Of a stretch of 64,000 nucleotides of DNA, positions 7,956 to 16,597 are shown piece after piece. The position numbers were made by a program, and so were the translations under genes. Numbering within the stretch: the first letter of the stretch is position 1; the number at the start of each line of letters is the position of its first letter. The notes beneath the pieces are model-generated. The model was not told the DNA's origin, searched no databases, and worked only from the letters and a program-made list of their open reading frames with translations. Source of the DNA: Zeimonas sp050187175. Its GTDB lineage: Bacteria > Pseudomonadota > Gammaproteobacteria > Burkholderiales > Burkholderiaceae_E. The DNA lies in the NCBI GenBank assembly GCA_050187175.1, contig JBFWXS010000012.1:41445-105444 (forward strand). Reading direction: 5' to 3'.

Positions 7956-8690
7956 TTACAGGTACAGCAGCCGTTCGCGCTCGTGCTCGGTGGGCACGAA
8001 GCCGCGGGTCTGGTAGAAGTTGAAGATCGCCTCGACCACCTCGGCGGGGTCGTCGATGATCTGGATCAGGTCGAGATCGCCGGGCGAGACCAGCGCGTTG
8101 CCTTCGAGCTGGTCGCGGAACCAGTCCATCAGGCCCTTCCAGAACGACGAATCGATCAGGATCACCGGGATCCGGCGGCCCATGCCGGTCTGCACCAGGG
8201 TCAGCACCTCGGCCAGCTCGTCGAGCGTGCCGAAACCGCCCGGTACCGCGACGAAGCCGGTGGCGTACTTGGCGAAGGCCACCTTGCGCGCGAAGAAGTG
8301 CCGGAAGGTCAGCGAGACGTCCTGGTACGGGTTGCTGGTCTGCTCGTGCGGCAGCTGGATGTTCAGGCCCACCGACGCCGATTTCCCCTCGAAGGCGCCG
8401 CGGTTGGCCGCTTCCATGATGCCGGGGCCGCCGCCCGAGATGACGGCGAAGCCGGCGTCGGACAGCCGGCGCGCCAGTTCGACGGTCAGCTCGTACCAGC
8501 GGTGGCCCGGTTCGATGCGGGCGCTGCCGAAGATCGAGACCGCGGGGCGGATCTCGGCCAGCCGTTCCGTCGCTTCGACGAACTCTGAGATAATCCCGAG
8601 GATATGCCAGGACTCGCGCGCCTTCAGTGTCGTCGAGCGTTCATGGCTCGCGATCGCTCGCAACTGCGGCACCTGTTTGCTGCTGAACAT
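7956..8690 (-). CDS. LOG-family (TIGR00730) nucleotide 5'-monophosphate phosphoribohydrolase-like protein
   Basis: 244 residues with a Rossmann-like fold. The LOG signature PGGFGTLDE is near residue 151 and the upstream catalytic-site arginine region appears in FRHFFARKVAF. Proteins of this family cleave cytokinin riboside or purine monophosphates; the bacterial role is often unknown. The ATG on the minus strand (8690-8688) shares two bases with the polA ATG on the plus strand. A GTG at 8672 (codon 7) is an alternative start that would remove the overlap. If the ATG is right, each gene's promoter must lie inside the other. Confidence 0.85.
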   Translation of the reverse strand: MFSSKQVPQLRAIASHERSTTLKARESWHILGIISEFVEATERLAEIRPAVSIFGSARIEPGHRWYELTVELARRLSDAGFAVISGGGPGIMEAANRGAFEGKSASVGLNIQLPHEQTSNPYQDVSLTFRHFFARKVAFAKYATGFVAVPGGFGTLDELAEVLTLVQTGMGRRIPVILIDSSFWKGLMDWFRDQLEGNALVSPGDLDLIQIIDDPAEVVEAIFNFYQTRGFVPTEHERERLLYL

Positions 8691-11619
8691 GTCTGAAGAA
8701 ACGCTTCTGCTGGTTGACGGCTCGGGTTTCCTGTATCGCGCGTTTCACGCGCTGCCCGATTTGCGCAACAAGGAAAACGAGCCCACGGGCGCCATTTACG
8801 GCATGGTCGCGATGCTACGGCGTCTGCGCGCCGACGGCAAATTGAACCACGGCGCCACTCGCGGCGCCGTGGTCTTCGATGCGCCGGGCAAGACCTTCCG
8901 CGACGACTGGTACCCGGAATACAAGGCCACGCGCAAGGCGATGCCCGATGATCTGTCCCGCCAGATCCCGGTCATCCATGAAGTCGTGCGTGCGCTCGGC
9001 TGGCCGCTGGTGATGATAGACGGCATCGAGGCCGACGACGTCATCGGCACGCTGGCCTGCCAGGCGTCGGCGCGCGGCATGAAGACCGTGATCTCGACCG
9101 GCGACAAGGATCTGGCCCAGCTGGTCTGCGACGACGTCGTGCTGATCAATACGATGGGCCGCGAGGGCGTGCCCGTCGAGCGCCTCGATCGCGACGGCGT
9201 GCAGGCCAAGTTCGGTGTGCCGCCGGAGCGCATCGTCGACTGGCTGACGCTGGTCGGCGATACGGTCGACAATGTGCCGGGCGTCGCCAAGGTCGGTCCG
9301 AAGACGGCCGTCAAATGGCTGAAGCAGTACGACAACCTGGACGGCGTCGTCGCCCATGCCGAATCGATCGGCGGCGTCGTGGGGCAGAACCTGCGCGCTG
9401 TTCTCGACTGGCTGCCGACGGCGCGCCGGCTGGTGACGGTGAAGACCGACTGCGAGCTGGCGCCGCACATCGAATCGATCGATGCCTCGCTGCCGCTGCG
9501 CGACGAGGATCCGGCGGCGCTGCGCCCGCTGTTCGAGCGCTGCGCGTTCCGCACCTGGCTGCGTGAGGTCGATGCGCGGCTGCAGGGCGGGGGTGCGGCG
9601 CCGGTCGGCGCAGGCTCGGCCGCGGCGCTGCCGGTCGCTGGTGCCGAAGCCGGCGCCGTCGCTGGCACCGGAAATTCCGGCGACTCCCCTGGCACCGCCG
9701 TTCCTCTCGCCAGCGCCACCGCAGGCGGCAGCGCGGCCGATGCCGCCGGCGCCGCGGCCGCGGTCGACGACCCCGCCGCCCGCGCCGCGCTGGCGCTGGC
9801 CGCCACCGAGGCGGCGCTCGACTACGAAACGATCTTCACCGACGCCCAGCTCGACGGCTGGCTGTCACGCATCGAAGCCGCCGAGCTGACTGCCTTCGAC
9901 ACCGAGACGACCTCGCTCGATCCGATGAAAGCGGAGCTGGTCGGCCTGTCGCTGTCGGTGACGCCGCGGCAGGCGTGCTACATCCCCGTGTCGCACCGCT
10001 ACACGGGGGCGCCCGACCAGCTGTCGACCGAGCACGTGCTGGGCCGGCTGCGCGGCTGGCTGGAGAATCCGGCGCGGGCGAAAGTCGGCCAGAACCTGAA
10101 GTACGACATGCATGTGCTGCAGAACCACGGCATCCGGCTGGCCGGCGTCGCGCACGACACGCTGTTGCAAAGTTACGTGCTGGAAGCGCACCGCAACCAC
10201 GATCTGGATTCGCTCGCCGAACGGCATCTGAACCGGCGCACGATCCTGTATACGGACGTGGCGGGCAAGGGGGCGAGCCAGATCGGTTTTGAGCAGGTGC
10301 CGGTCGATCGCGCTGCGCGCTACGCGGCCGAGGACGCCGACGTGGCCATGGACCTGCATCAGGCGCTGTTTCCGCGCATCGCCGAGCAGGCGCTGCTGGC
10401 CCACGTCTATCGCGACATCGAGATGCCCGTCATGCAGGTGCTGCAGCGGGTCGAGCGCAACGGCGTGCTGGTCGATGCCGATGCGCTGGCGCGGCAGTCC
10501 GATGAGCTCGGCCGCAAGATGATGGGACTCGAGCAGCAGGCGATCGAGGCGGCCGGCCAGCAGTTCAATCTGAATTCGCCGAAGCAGCTCGGCGAGATCC
10601 TCTTCGAACGGCTGAAACTGCCGGTGCTGAAGAAGACGGCCAGCGGCGCCGCGTCGACCGACGAGGAAGTGCTGGCCAAGCTGGCGGAAGACTATCCGCT
10701 GCCGCGCATCCTGCTCGACTGGCGTGCGCTGTCCAAGCTGAAGAGCACCTATACCGACAAGCTGCCGAAGATGGTCAACCCGCGCAGCGGCCGCGTGCAC
10801 ACCAGCTACTCGCAGGCGGTGGCGGTGACCGGGCGGCTGGCGTCCAGCGACCCCAATCTGCAGAACATCCCGATCCGCACCGCCGAAGGACGCCGCATCC
10901 GCGAAGCCTTCATCGCGCGGCCCGGCTGGCGCATCGTGTCGGCCGACTACTCGCAGATCGAGCTGCGCATCATGGCGCACATCTCGGGCGATGAGAACCT
11001 GAAGCGGGCATTCGCCGAACGGCTCGACGTGCATCGCGCCACCGCCGGCGAGATCTTCGGCCTGGCGCCGGCCGACGTCAGCGCCGAGCAGCGCCGCTAC
11101 GCCAAGGTCATCAACTTCGGCCTGATCTACGGCATGAGCGCGTTCGGCCTGGCATCGAACCTCGGCATCGAGCGAGACGCGGCCAAGAACTACATCGCGC
11201 GCTATTTCGCGCGCTATCCGGGCGTGGCGCGCTACATGGAAGAGACGCGCGCGCTGGCCAAGCAGCAGGGCTACGTCGAGACCGTCTTCGGGCGCCGGCT
11301 GTGGCTGGCCGAGATCAACAGCCCGAACGGACCGCGCCGCGCGGCCGCTGAACGCGCCGCGATCAACGCGCCGATGCAGGGCACGGCGGCCGACCTGATC
11401 AAGATGGCCATGATCGCCGTGCAGGGCTGGCTGGACGCGCAGGCGATGCGCTCGCTGCTGATCATGCAGGTGCACGACGAGCTGGTGCTGGAAGTGCCCG
11501 ACGAGGAGGTCGACAGCATCCGGCAGCGCGTGCCGGAACTGATGACAGGCGTTGCCGAACTTGCCGTGCCGCTCGAGGTCGAATGCGGCGTCGGCGCCAA
11601 CTGGGATCAGGCGCACTGA
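8689..11619 (+). CDS. polA: DNA polymerase I
   Basis: 976 residues starting at the ATG at 8689 (MSEETLLLVDGSG, the usual PolA start); the frame is open further upstream but that part is antisense to the LOG gene. An N-terminal 5'-nuclease domain (about 1-300) is followed by an Ala/Gly/Pro-rich linker near 305-365. The proofreading domain keeps its metal motifs (FDTETTSLDPM near 402, VGQNLKYDMHVL near 465, YAAEDADV near 545). The polymerase domain has motif A DYSQIELRI near 753, motif B KVINFGLIYG near 806 and motif C QVHDELVLEV near 926. Both exonucleases therefore look active. No good ribosome site precedes the start. Confidence 0.96.
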   Translation: MSEETLLLVDGSGFLYRAFHALPDLRNKENEPTGAIYGMVAMLRRLRADGKLNHGATRGAVVFDAPGKTFRDDWYPEYKATRKAMPDDLSRQIPVIHEVVRALGWPLVMIDGIEADDVIGTLACQASARGMKTVISTGDKDLAQLVCDDVVLINTMGREGVPVERLDRDGVQAKFGVPPERIVDWLTLVGDTVDNVPGVAKVGPKTAVKWLKQYDNLDGVVAHAESIGGVVGQNLRAVLDWLPTARRLVTVKTDCELAPHIESIDASLPLRDEDPAALRPLFERCAFRTWLREVDARLQGGGAAPVGAGSAAALPVAGAEAGAVAGTGNSGDSPGTAVPLASATAGGSAADAAGAAAAVDDPAARAALALAATEAALDYETIFTDAQLDGWLSRIEAAELTAFDTETTSLDPMKAELVGLSLSVTPRQACYIPVSHRYTGAPDQLSTEHVLGRLRGWLENPARAKVGQNLKYDMHVLQNHGIRLAGVAHDTLLQSYVLEAHRNHDLDSLAERHLNRRTILYTDVAGKGASQIGFEQVPVDRAARYAAEDADVAMDLHQALFPRIAEQALLAHVYRDIEMPVMQVLQRVERNGVLVDADALARQSDELGRKMMGLEQQAIEAAGQQFNLNSPKQLGEILFERLKLPVLKKTASGAASTDEEVLAKLAEDYPLPRILLDWRALSKLKSTYTDKLPKMVNPRSGRVHTSYSQAVAVTGRLASSDPNLQNIPIRTAEGRRIREAFIARPGWRIVSADYSQIELRIMAHISGDENLKRAFAERLDVHRATAGEIFGLAPADVSAEQRRYAKVINFGLIYGMSAFGLASNLGIERDAAKNYIARYFARYPGVARYMEETRALAKQQGYVETVFGRRLWLAEINSPNGPRRAAAERAAINAPMQGTAADLIKMAMIAVQGWLDAQAMRSLLIMQVHDELVLEVPDEEVDSIRQRVPELMTGVAELAVPLEVECGVGANWDQAH

Positions 11620-11668
11620 GGCCACGCCGGCCGTTCTCGCCGCATTCACGCCCCTTTCCGGAGTCCTC

Positions 11669-12454
11669 GTGACCACCTTGTTCCTGATCATCGTGGCGAC
11701 GCTGCTGGCCGGCGCCGTCAGCGTGCTCGCTGCCGCCGCCCTGTCGCTGTCGCTGCTCGCCCGGCTGGTCAATCGCCTGGTCAGCCTGTCGGCCGGCCTG
11801 CTGCTGGCGACCGCGGTGCTGCACCTGATCCCCGAAGCCTTCGAATCGGGCGCCGATCCGCACAGCCTGGCCTGGACGCTGCTGGCCGGCCTGATCGGCT
11901 TCTTCGTGCTCGAGAAGATGGCCGTGCTGCGGCACAGCCATCATCACGAAGGCGATGGGCATGCGCATCACCACGGCCACGATCGCGAGGAGGCGGGGCC
12001 CGGCGGCATGCTGATCCTGGTCGGCGACGCCATCCACAACTTCGCCGACGGCGTGATGATCGCGGCGGCGTTCATGGCCGATCCGGCGCTCGGCTGGCTG
12101 ACCACCGCGGCCATCGCGGCGCACGAGATCCCGCAGGAGATCGGCGATTTCATCGTGCTGATCAACGCCGGCTATTCACGCGCCCGCGCGCTGTTCTACA
12201 ACCTGCTGAGCGGGCTGGCCTCGGTGCTGGGCGGCGTGATCGGCTTCTTCGCGCTGGCCGACAGCCAGCAGCTGCTGCCCTTCGTGCTGATGCTGGCCAC
12301 GGCCAGCTTCATCTACGTGGCGCTGGCGGATCTGATTCCTGACCTGCACCGCGAGACGCGGCGCCGCGGCGAATGGTTCTGGCAGTTCGTGCTGATGATG
12401 GTCGGCGTGGCGGTCATCGCGCTAGCGACCGGCAGCCTGCATCTGCATCACTGA
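11669..12454 (+). CDS. ZIP-family divalent metal transporter
   Basis: 261 residues from a GTG at 11669, chosen because GGAG lies seven bases before it and the protein then begins with a membrane segment. About eight hydrophobic segments. The ZIP metal path is visible as GDAIHNFADGVMI (near 115) and AAHEIPQEIGDF (near 150). A His-rich cytoplasmic loop (HSHHHEGDGHAHHHGH, near 92) between the third and fourth segments fits zinc or iron handling. It sits 49 bases after polA with no visible terminator between them. Confidence 0.88.
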   Translation: MTTLFLIIVATLLAGAVSVLAAAALSLSLLARLVNRLVSLSAGLLLATAVLHLIPEAFESGADPHSLAWTLLAGLIGFFVLEKMAVLRHSHHHEGDGHAHHHGHDREEAGPGGMLILVGDAIHNFADGVMIAAAFMADPALGWLTTAAIAAHEIPQEIGDFIVLINAGYSRARALFYNLLSGLASVLGGVIGFFALADSQQLLPFVLMLATASFIYVALADLIPDLHRETRRRGEWFWQFVLMMVGVAVIALATGSLHLHH

Positions 12455-12473
12455 GCCGGGATCGCGGCGGCGA

Positions 12474-13058
12474 TCAGCCCTCGGCCGCCAGCGCGTCGAT
12501 CAGTCGCTCGAACGCCTGTGCGTCGAACACGGTATTGTCGAAGCGCAGCAGCTCGGGGAACTCGGTCGGGTCCGGATCGAAGCGGCGTACTCGGTACTCG
12601 TCCCAGTGCGCCAGCTTGTACTGGTCGCGCTCGTTGCCGCGCGCGATGATGCGCGCCTTGGCGGTGGCTTCGTCGAGCAGGACCCAGACGACCGAGACCG
12701 TCGTGCCCTCCGGCATTGCCAGCCGCGGCGGATCGAACAGCAGCCGCGACTTCACTTCGCGCGAAAAGGGCCCGACCAGCACCACGTTGACGCCGAGTGC
12801 GAGATTCTCGCGCGCGATGTCCAGCAGGCCCGCGTATTCGGGATCGCGCAGGTTCTCCAGATAGGTCGGACTGTCGCGGTCGTTCGGATCGCCGGTGAGC
12901 AGGCCCATCACCTTGGCGCTGTACGTGCCGTAGACCGTATCCTTGTCGAGCAGGCAGAAGCTCTGCCCGGTCTGCGCATGCAGCAGCGGGACGGCGCGCT
13001 TGGCCAGCGTCGTCTTGCCGGTGCCGGCATGGCCGGCGAAGAAGATCAGTCGTGCCAT
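12474..13058 (-). CDS. P-loop kinase-like ATPase
   Basis: 194 residues. Walker A GHAGTGKTT is at residues 9-17, followed by an LDKDTVYGTY stretch, an Arg-rich helix, and a lid-like region ATAKARIIARGNERDQYKLAHWDEY. The layout matches small AAA_33/zeta-type kinases that phosphorylate small molecules or nucleotides. No partner gene identifies the substrate. It follows the rhodanese gene by 10 bases, probably co-transcribed with it and the EamA gene. Confidence 0.65.
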   Translation of the reverse strand: MARLIFFAGHAGTGKTTLAKRAVPLLHAQTGQSFCLLDKDTVYGTYSAKVMGLLTGDPNDRDSPTYLENLRDPEYAGLLDIARENLALGVNVVLVGPFSREVKSRLLFDPPRLAMPEGTTVSVVWVLLDEATAKARIIARGNERDQYKLAHWDEYRVRRFDPDPTEFPELLRFDNTVFDAQAFERLIDALAAEG

Positions 13059-13068
13059 GTCCTTGCGC

Positions 13069-13917
13069 TCACGGATGCTCGCCGGTCGCCACCGGCCGGG
13101 ACGGATCGGAACACCATTCGCTCCAGGAGCCGGGGTAGAGCGCCGCGCCGGTGAGGCCGGCAGCCTCCATCGCCAGCAGATTGTGGCAGGCCGTCACGCC
13201 GGAACCGCACTGGTGGATGACCGTGGCGGGCGCGCGCGGGCCCAGCAGCGATGCGAACTCCTGGCGCAGCACCTCGACCGGCTTGAAGCGGCCGTCGGGC
13301 CGCAGGTTGGCCTGGAACGGCCGGTTCACCGCCCCCGGAATGTGGCCGGCGACCGGGTCCATCGGTTCGACGTCGCCGCGGTAGCGCTCCGGCGCGCGGG
13401 CGTCGATCACCATGCGCTCGCCGCCCGGGATCTGCGCCAGCACGGCCGCGGCGTCGGCTGTCGGCGTCAGCGGTGCCCTTGCCGGCAGCGAGCCCGGGCG
13501 CGGCGTCGGCAGCTCCGAGCTCAACGGGTAGCCGGCCGCCTGCCAGGCGGCCATGCCGCCGTCCAGCACGGCGGCCTCGGCGTGCCCGAGCCAGCGGGCC
13601 AGCCACCACAGCCGGGCGGCAAACATGCCGCCGTGCGCATCGTAGGCCACCAGCAGACGGCCGGGCTCCAGCCCCAGCGATTCGAGGCGGCGGCGCAGCG
13701 TCTCGCGATCGGGCAGCGGATGGCGGCCGTTGCGGCCGGTCTTGGGGCCGGCCAGGTCGTGATCCTGATGCAGGAAGAAGGCGCCCGGCAGATGCTGGGC
13801 CGCATAGGCAGCGGCGCCTGCGTCCGGCGCCGCCAGGTCGTGGCGGCAGTCGATCAGCAGGCAGCCGTCGATGCGGGCGGCCAGTTCGTCGGCCGAGATC
13901 AGCGGGGATGGGTTCAT
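13069..13917 (-). CDS. sseA: 3-mercaptopyruvate/thiosulfate sulfurtransferase (tandem rhodanese)
   Basis: 282 residues made of two rhodanese domains. The first (about 1-130) is catalytically inactive by sequence; the second carries the active loop CGSGVTAC near residue 240, the form typical of mercaptopyruvate sulfurtransferase (CGSGVT). It transfers sulfur from 3-mercaptopyruvate or thiosulfate to cyanide or thiols. The start overlaps the end of the EamA gene by four bases (ATGA). Confidence 0.85.
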   Translation of the reverse strand: MNPSPLISADELAARIDGCLLIDCRHDLAAPDAGAAAYAAQHLPGAFFLHQDHDLAGPKTGRNGRHPLPDRETLRRRLESLGLEPGRLLVAYDAHGGMFAARLWWLARWLGHAEAAVLDGGMAAWQAAGYPLSSELPTPRPGSLPARAPLTPTADAAAVLAQIPGGERMVIDARAPERYRGDVEPMDPVAGHIPGAVNRPFQANLRPDGRFKPVEVLRQEFASLLGPRAPATVIHQCGSGVTACHNLLAMEAAGLTGAALYPGSWSEWCSDPSRPVATGEHP

Positions 13918-14885
13918 CGGGCGATCTCCGAAGCAGGGGCAGTAGAGGAAGCGGGTACGGCGCCGCCCGGCACAGCAGCACCCGGCGCGGTGCCATCGCC
14001 GGGCCCGGCTGCCACCCGGACCGGGTCACGGCGCACCGATGTGACGGTGGCCGCCGCACTGCTGACGACGACCAGCACGATGCCGGCGAGCTCCACGCCA
14101 TCCAGCCGCTCATCGAACACCAGCCAGCCGATCAGCGCGGCGAATACCACACCGCTGTACTGCAGATTGGCCGACAGCAGCGTGCGGCCGTAGCTGAAGG
14201 CGCGCGTCAGGCATAGCTGGCCGACCAGCGCCAGCACGCCCACCGCGAGCAGTCCGCCGAGATCGGCCGCCGCCACCGGATGCCAGCCGTCGAAGACCGT
14301 CGCCGCGGCGGCGCTCATCACGCAGTTGACCACGGAGAACCAGAACACGATCCGCCATTCGGGCTCGCCATAGCGGCTCAGCGAACGCAGCTGGAAATAG
14401 GCGAACGCGCTCAGCAGCCCGGAGAACAGGCCGATCAGCGTGGGCATCACTGCCTGATGCCCGCCGCCGCCGGGCTGCAGGATCAGGACGACGCCGGCGA
14501 AGCTGCTGACGATGGTGGCGTACAGCCAGCCTTGCGAGGCCTGGCGCTCGCCGCGGTGCCACATCGCGATCGAGACGATGGCTGCCATGAACAGCGGCGA
14601 GGTGTAGTTCAGCGTCATTCCCGTGCCTAGCGGCAGGAAGCCCAGCGCGTAGACCCAGCACAGCATCGCTGCAGTGCCTATGATCGATCGCCGCGCATGC
14701 AGCCGCAGCGGGCCGGCGAACAGCGGCAGGCCGCGCCAGCCGGCGAGCGCGGCCAGCAGCACCACGCCCAGGACGCCGCGCCAGAAGACGATCTCGTAGG
14801 GGCTGTAGTGCGCGGCCAGCAGCTTGATGGCGGCGGCCATCGCCGCGAAGGCGAGCGCGCCGGCGGTCATCCAAAGGGACTGCAT
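13914..14885 (-). CDS. EamA-type (DMT superfamily) metabolite exporter
   Basis: 323 residues with ten predicted membrane segments arranged as two EamA repeats (residues about 5-135 and 150-285), the pattern of drug/metabolite transporters. The C-terminus after residue 290 is a low-complexity Ala/Gly/Pro/Ser tail, probably cytoplasmic. It is the first gene of a three-gene leftward set with the sulfurtransferase and the P-loop kinase. The substrate is unknown. Confidence 0.82.
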   Translation of the reverse strand: MQSLWMTAGALAFAAMAAAIKLLAAHYSPYEIVFWRGVLGVVLLAALAGWRGLPLFAGPLRLHARRSIIGTAAMLCWVYALGFLPLGTGMTLNYTSPLFMAAIVSIAMWHRGERQASQGWLYATIVSSFAGVVLILQPGGGGHQAVMPTLIGLFSGLLSAFAYFQLRSLSRYGEPEWRIVFWFSVVNCVMSAAAATVFDGWHPVAAADLGGLLAVGVLALVGQLCLTRAFSYGRTLLSANLQYSGVVFAALIGWLVFDERLDGVELAGIVLVVVSSAAATVTSVRRDPVRVAAGPGDGTAPGAAVPGGAVPASSTAPASEIAR

Positions 14886-14906
14886 CGGCAGACGGAATCC
14901 AGGGCT

Positions 14907-14938
14907 GCGATCGCCGTTCCGGCATGGCCGGCGATCGC
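14907..14938 (-). terminator. 10-bp perfect inverted repeat between the Rieske and EamA genes
   Basis: Arms 14907-14916 and 14929-14938 (GCGATCGCCG and its complement) enclose a 12-base loop, 65 bases beyond the stop of the Rieske oxygenase gene. No T-run follows. It could end the Rieske transcript or be a regulatory site of the EamA operon, whose start lies 22 bases away. Confidence 0.4.
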
Positions 14939-15002
14939 GATGTACGGGAGGACCCTCGATTCTAGAGGACTGCGGCCGGCAACGCTCGCGAACTCCCGGC
15001 CT

Positions 15003-16103
15003 TCAGATCGGGCCGAGCTCGCGCCTCAGGAACTCGTGGAAGTGCTGCATGCCGTCTTCCATCGGGCTCTGGTATGGACCCGCGTCGTTGTCGCCGCGTT
15101 CGAACAGGATGCGGCGGCCGGCGTCCATCCGCAGCGCGATCTCGTCGTCCTCGGCCGCGGTTTCCATGTAGGCCGCGCGCTCGGCCTCGACGAACTCGCG
15201 CTCGAACAGCGCGATTTCCTCGGGATAGTAGAACTCGACGATGTTGGTCGTGTGCTGCGGGCCGCGCGGGATCAGCGTGGAGATGACCAGCACGTGCGGG
15301 TACCACTCGAGCATCACGTTCGGGTAGTAGGTCAGCCAGATGGCGCCCAGCTTGGGCAGCTCGCCGTTGCCTACGCGCAGCACCTGTTCGTGCCAGGCCT
15401 TGTAGACCGGTGTGCCCGGCTTGCCGAGCGCCTTGTGCGTACCCACCGTCTGCACCGAGTACCAGTCGCCGAACTCCCAGTGCAGGTCTTCGCACGAGAC
15501 GAACTGGCCCAGACCCGGGTGGAACGGCACGACGTGGTAGTCCTCCAGATAGACCTCGATGAAGGTCTTCCAGTTGTACGCGCACTCGTGGATCTCGACG
15601 TGGTCGAGCATGTGGCCCGAGAAATCGAACTCGTCCTTGACACCCAGCCCCGCGAGATCGCGGCGGACGTCGCGCGGACCGCCGAACAGCAGGCCCTGCC
15701 AGTTCTGCAGCGGCGTGCTGCCCAGGTTCAGGCACGGCTGCTCGCTGAAGTGCGGCGCGCCGAGCAGGCGGCCCGACAGATCGTAGGTCCAGCGGTGCAG
15801 CGGGCAGACGATGTTGTCAGCCTGGCCGCGGCCGTTCAGCATCACGGCCTGGCGATGGCGGCAGACATTCGACAGCAGCTCGACGCCGCCGGCATTGCGC
15901 ACCAGCACGCGGCCTTCGTTTTCGGCGGCCAGCGCATGGTAGCTGCCGGGTTCCGGCACCATCAGTTCGTGCCCTATGTAGCCCGGCCCTTGCTTGAACA
16001 AGGTGTCGATTTCGCGCCGGAACAGCGCTTCGTCGAAATACGCGGAAACGGGGAGCTGCGTGCGCGAGGGAATCAGGAACTCACGACGACCCAGATCCGA
16101 CAT
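15003..16103 (-). CDS. Rieske non-heme iron oxygenase, catalytic (alpha) subunit
   Basis: 366 residues from the ATG at 16103, chosen for a perfect AGGAGGT ribosome site just upstream; the longer open frame has no such signal. The Rieske 2Fe-2S motif is CRHRQ...CPLHRW near residues 82-105. The mononuclear iron site is in NWKTFIEVYLEDYHVVPFHP near residue 175, with two histidines five apart. No reductase or ferredoxin gene is adjacent, so electrons must come from elsewhere, possibly the reductase at 45921-47141. The substrate is unknown; the family acts on aromatic rings, alkyl-amines and related compounds. Confidence 0.85.
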   Translation of the reverse strand: MSDLGRREFLIPSRTQLPVSAYFDEALFRREIDTLFKQGPGYIGHELMVPEPGSYHALAAENEGRVLVRNAGGVELLSNVCRHRQAVMLNGRGQADNIVCPLHRWTYDLSGRLLGAPHFSEQPCLNLGSTPLQNWQGLLFGGPRDVRRDLAGLGVKDEFDFSGHMLDHVEIHECAYNWKTFIEVYLEDYHVVPFHPGLGQFVSCEDLHWEFGDWYSVQTVGTHKALGKPGTPVYKAWHEQVLRVGNGELPKLGAIWLTYYPNVMLEWYPHVLVISTLIPRGPQHTTNIVEFYYPEEIALFEREFVEAERAAYMETAAEDDEIALRMDAGRRILFERGDNDAGPYQSPMEDGMQHFHEFLRRELGPI

Positions 16104-16291
16104 CCTGACCTCCTGAAAAAAAGTCGAAGGACGGAACCAAGCCCGGCCTCGGGAGTACCCCGGGACGGCCAATTTAGAACGAGGGCGAAGGATACCCGAA
16201 CGGGGGAACAAGGCAAATTGACCCGGCTCAGGGCCCGGATACCCCTGTGCCGGCGATGCCCAGGCGCCCGGCGCGGGATGGAAAAGAGAAG

Positions 16292-16297
16292 TAAAAT
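16292..16297 (+). promoter_or_regulatory. possible -10 element ahead of xseB-ispA-dxs
   Basis: TAAAAT lies 10 bases before the GTG at 16307 in the 203-bp divergent spacer. If it is the -10 box, transcription would begin almost at that GTG, leaving a near-leaderless mRNA or favouring the ATG at 16322. No clear -35 box is seen. Confidence 0.35.
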
Positions 16298-16306
16298 CAA
16301 CCAATT

Positions 16307-16597
16307 GTGGATTCGAAACCGATGGCCAAGATGCTCAGTTCCGGGGATTCCTGCCCGGAGGACCAGGCCTTGCCGGCCCCGGCCTCGTTCGAGATCGCGC
16401 TGGGCGAGCTCGAAGGCCTGGTGCAACGCATGGAAAGCGGCGCTCTGTCGCTCGAGGAGTCGCTGTCCGCCTATCGCCGCGGCGCCGAGCTGATCGGCTA
16501 TTGCCGCAAGTCGCTGGTCGACGTCCAGCAGCAGGTGCGCATTCTCGAGGCCGAGCTGCTGAAGCCGTTCGAGGCCGGCGGGCAGGACGATTCGTGA
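16307..16597 (+). CDS. xseB: exodeoxyribonuclease VII small subunit
   Basis: 96 residues from a GTG (or 91 from the ATG at 16322; neither has a good ribosome site). The core FEIALGELEGLVQRMESG followed by SLEESLSAYRRGAEL is the XseB family signature, a two-helix protein that binds XseA to form the single-strand nuclease. As in many proteobacteria it is first in a group with ispA and dxs. Its stop overlaps the GTG start of ispA (GTGA, four bases). Confidence 0.92.
   Translation: MDSKPMAKMLSSGDSCPEDQALPAPASFEIALGELEGLVQRMESGALSLEESLSAYRRGAELIGYCRKSLVDVQQQVRILEAELLKPFEAGGQDDS

Noticed and set aside
12474..13058. The P-loop protein as a zeta-type toxin
   Set aside because: No antitoxin gene is adjacent and it is placed in a metabolic operon; only a general kinase-like call is supported.
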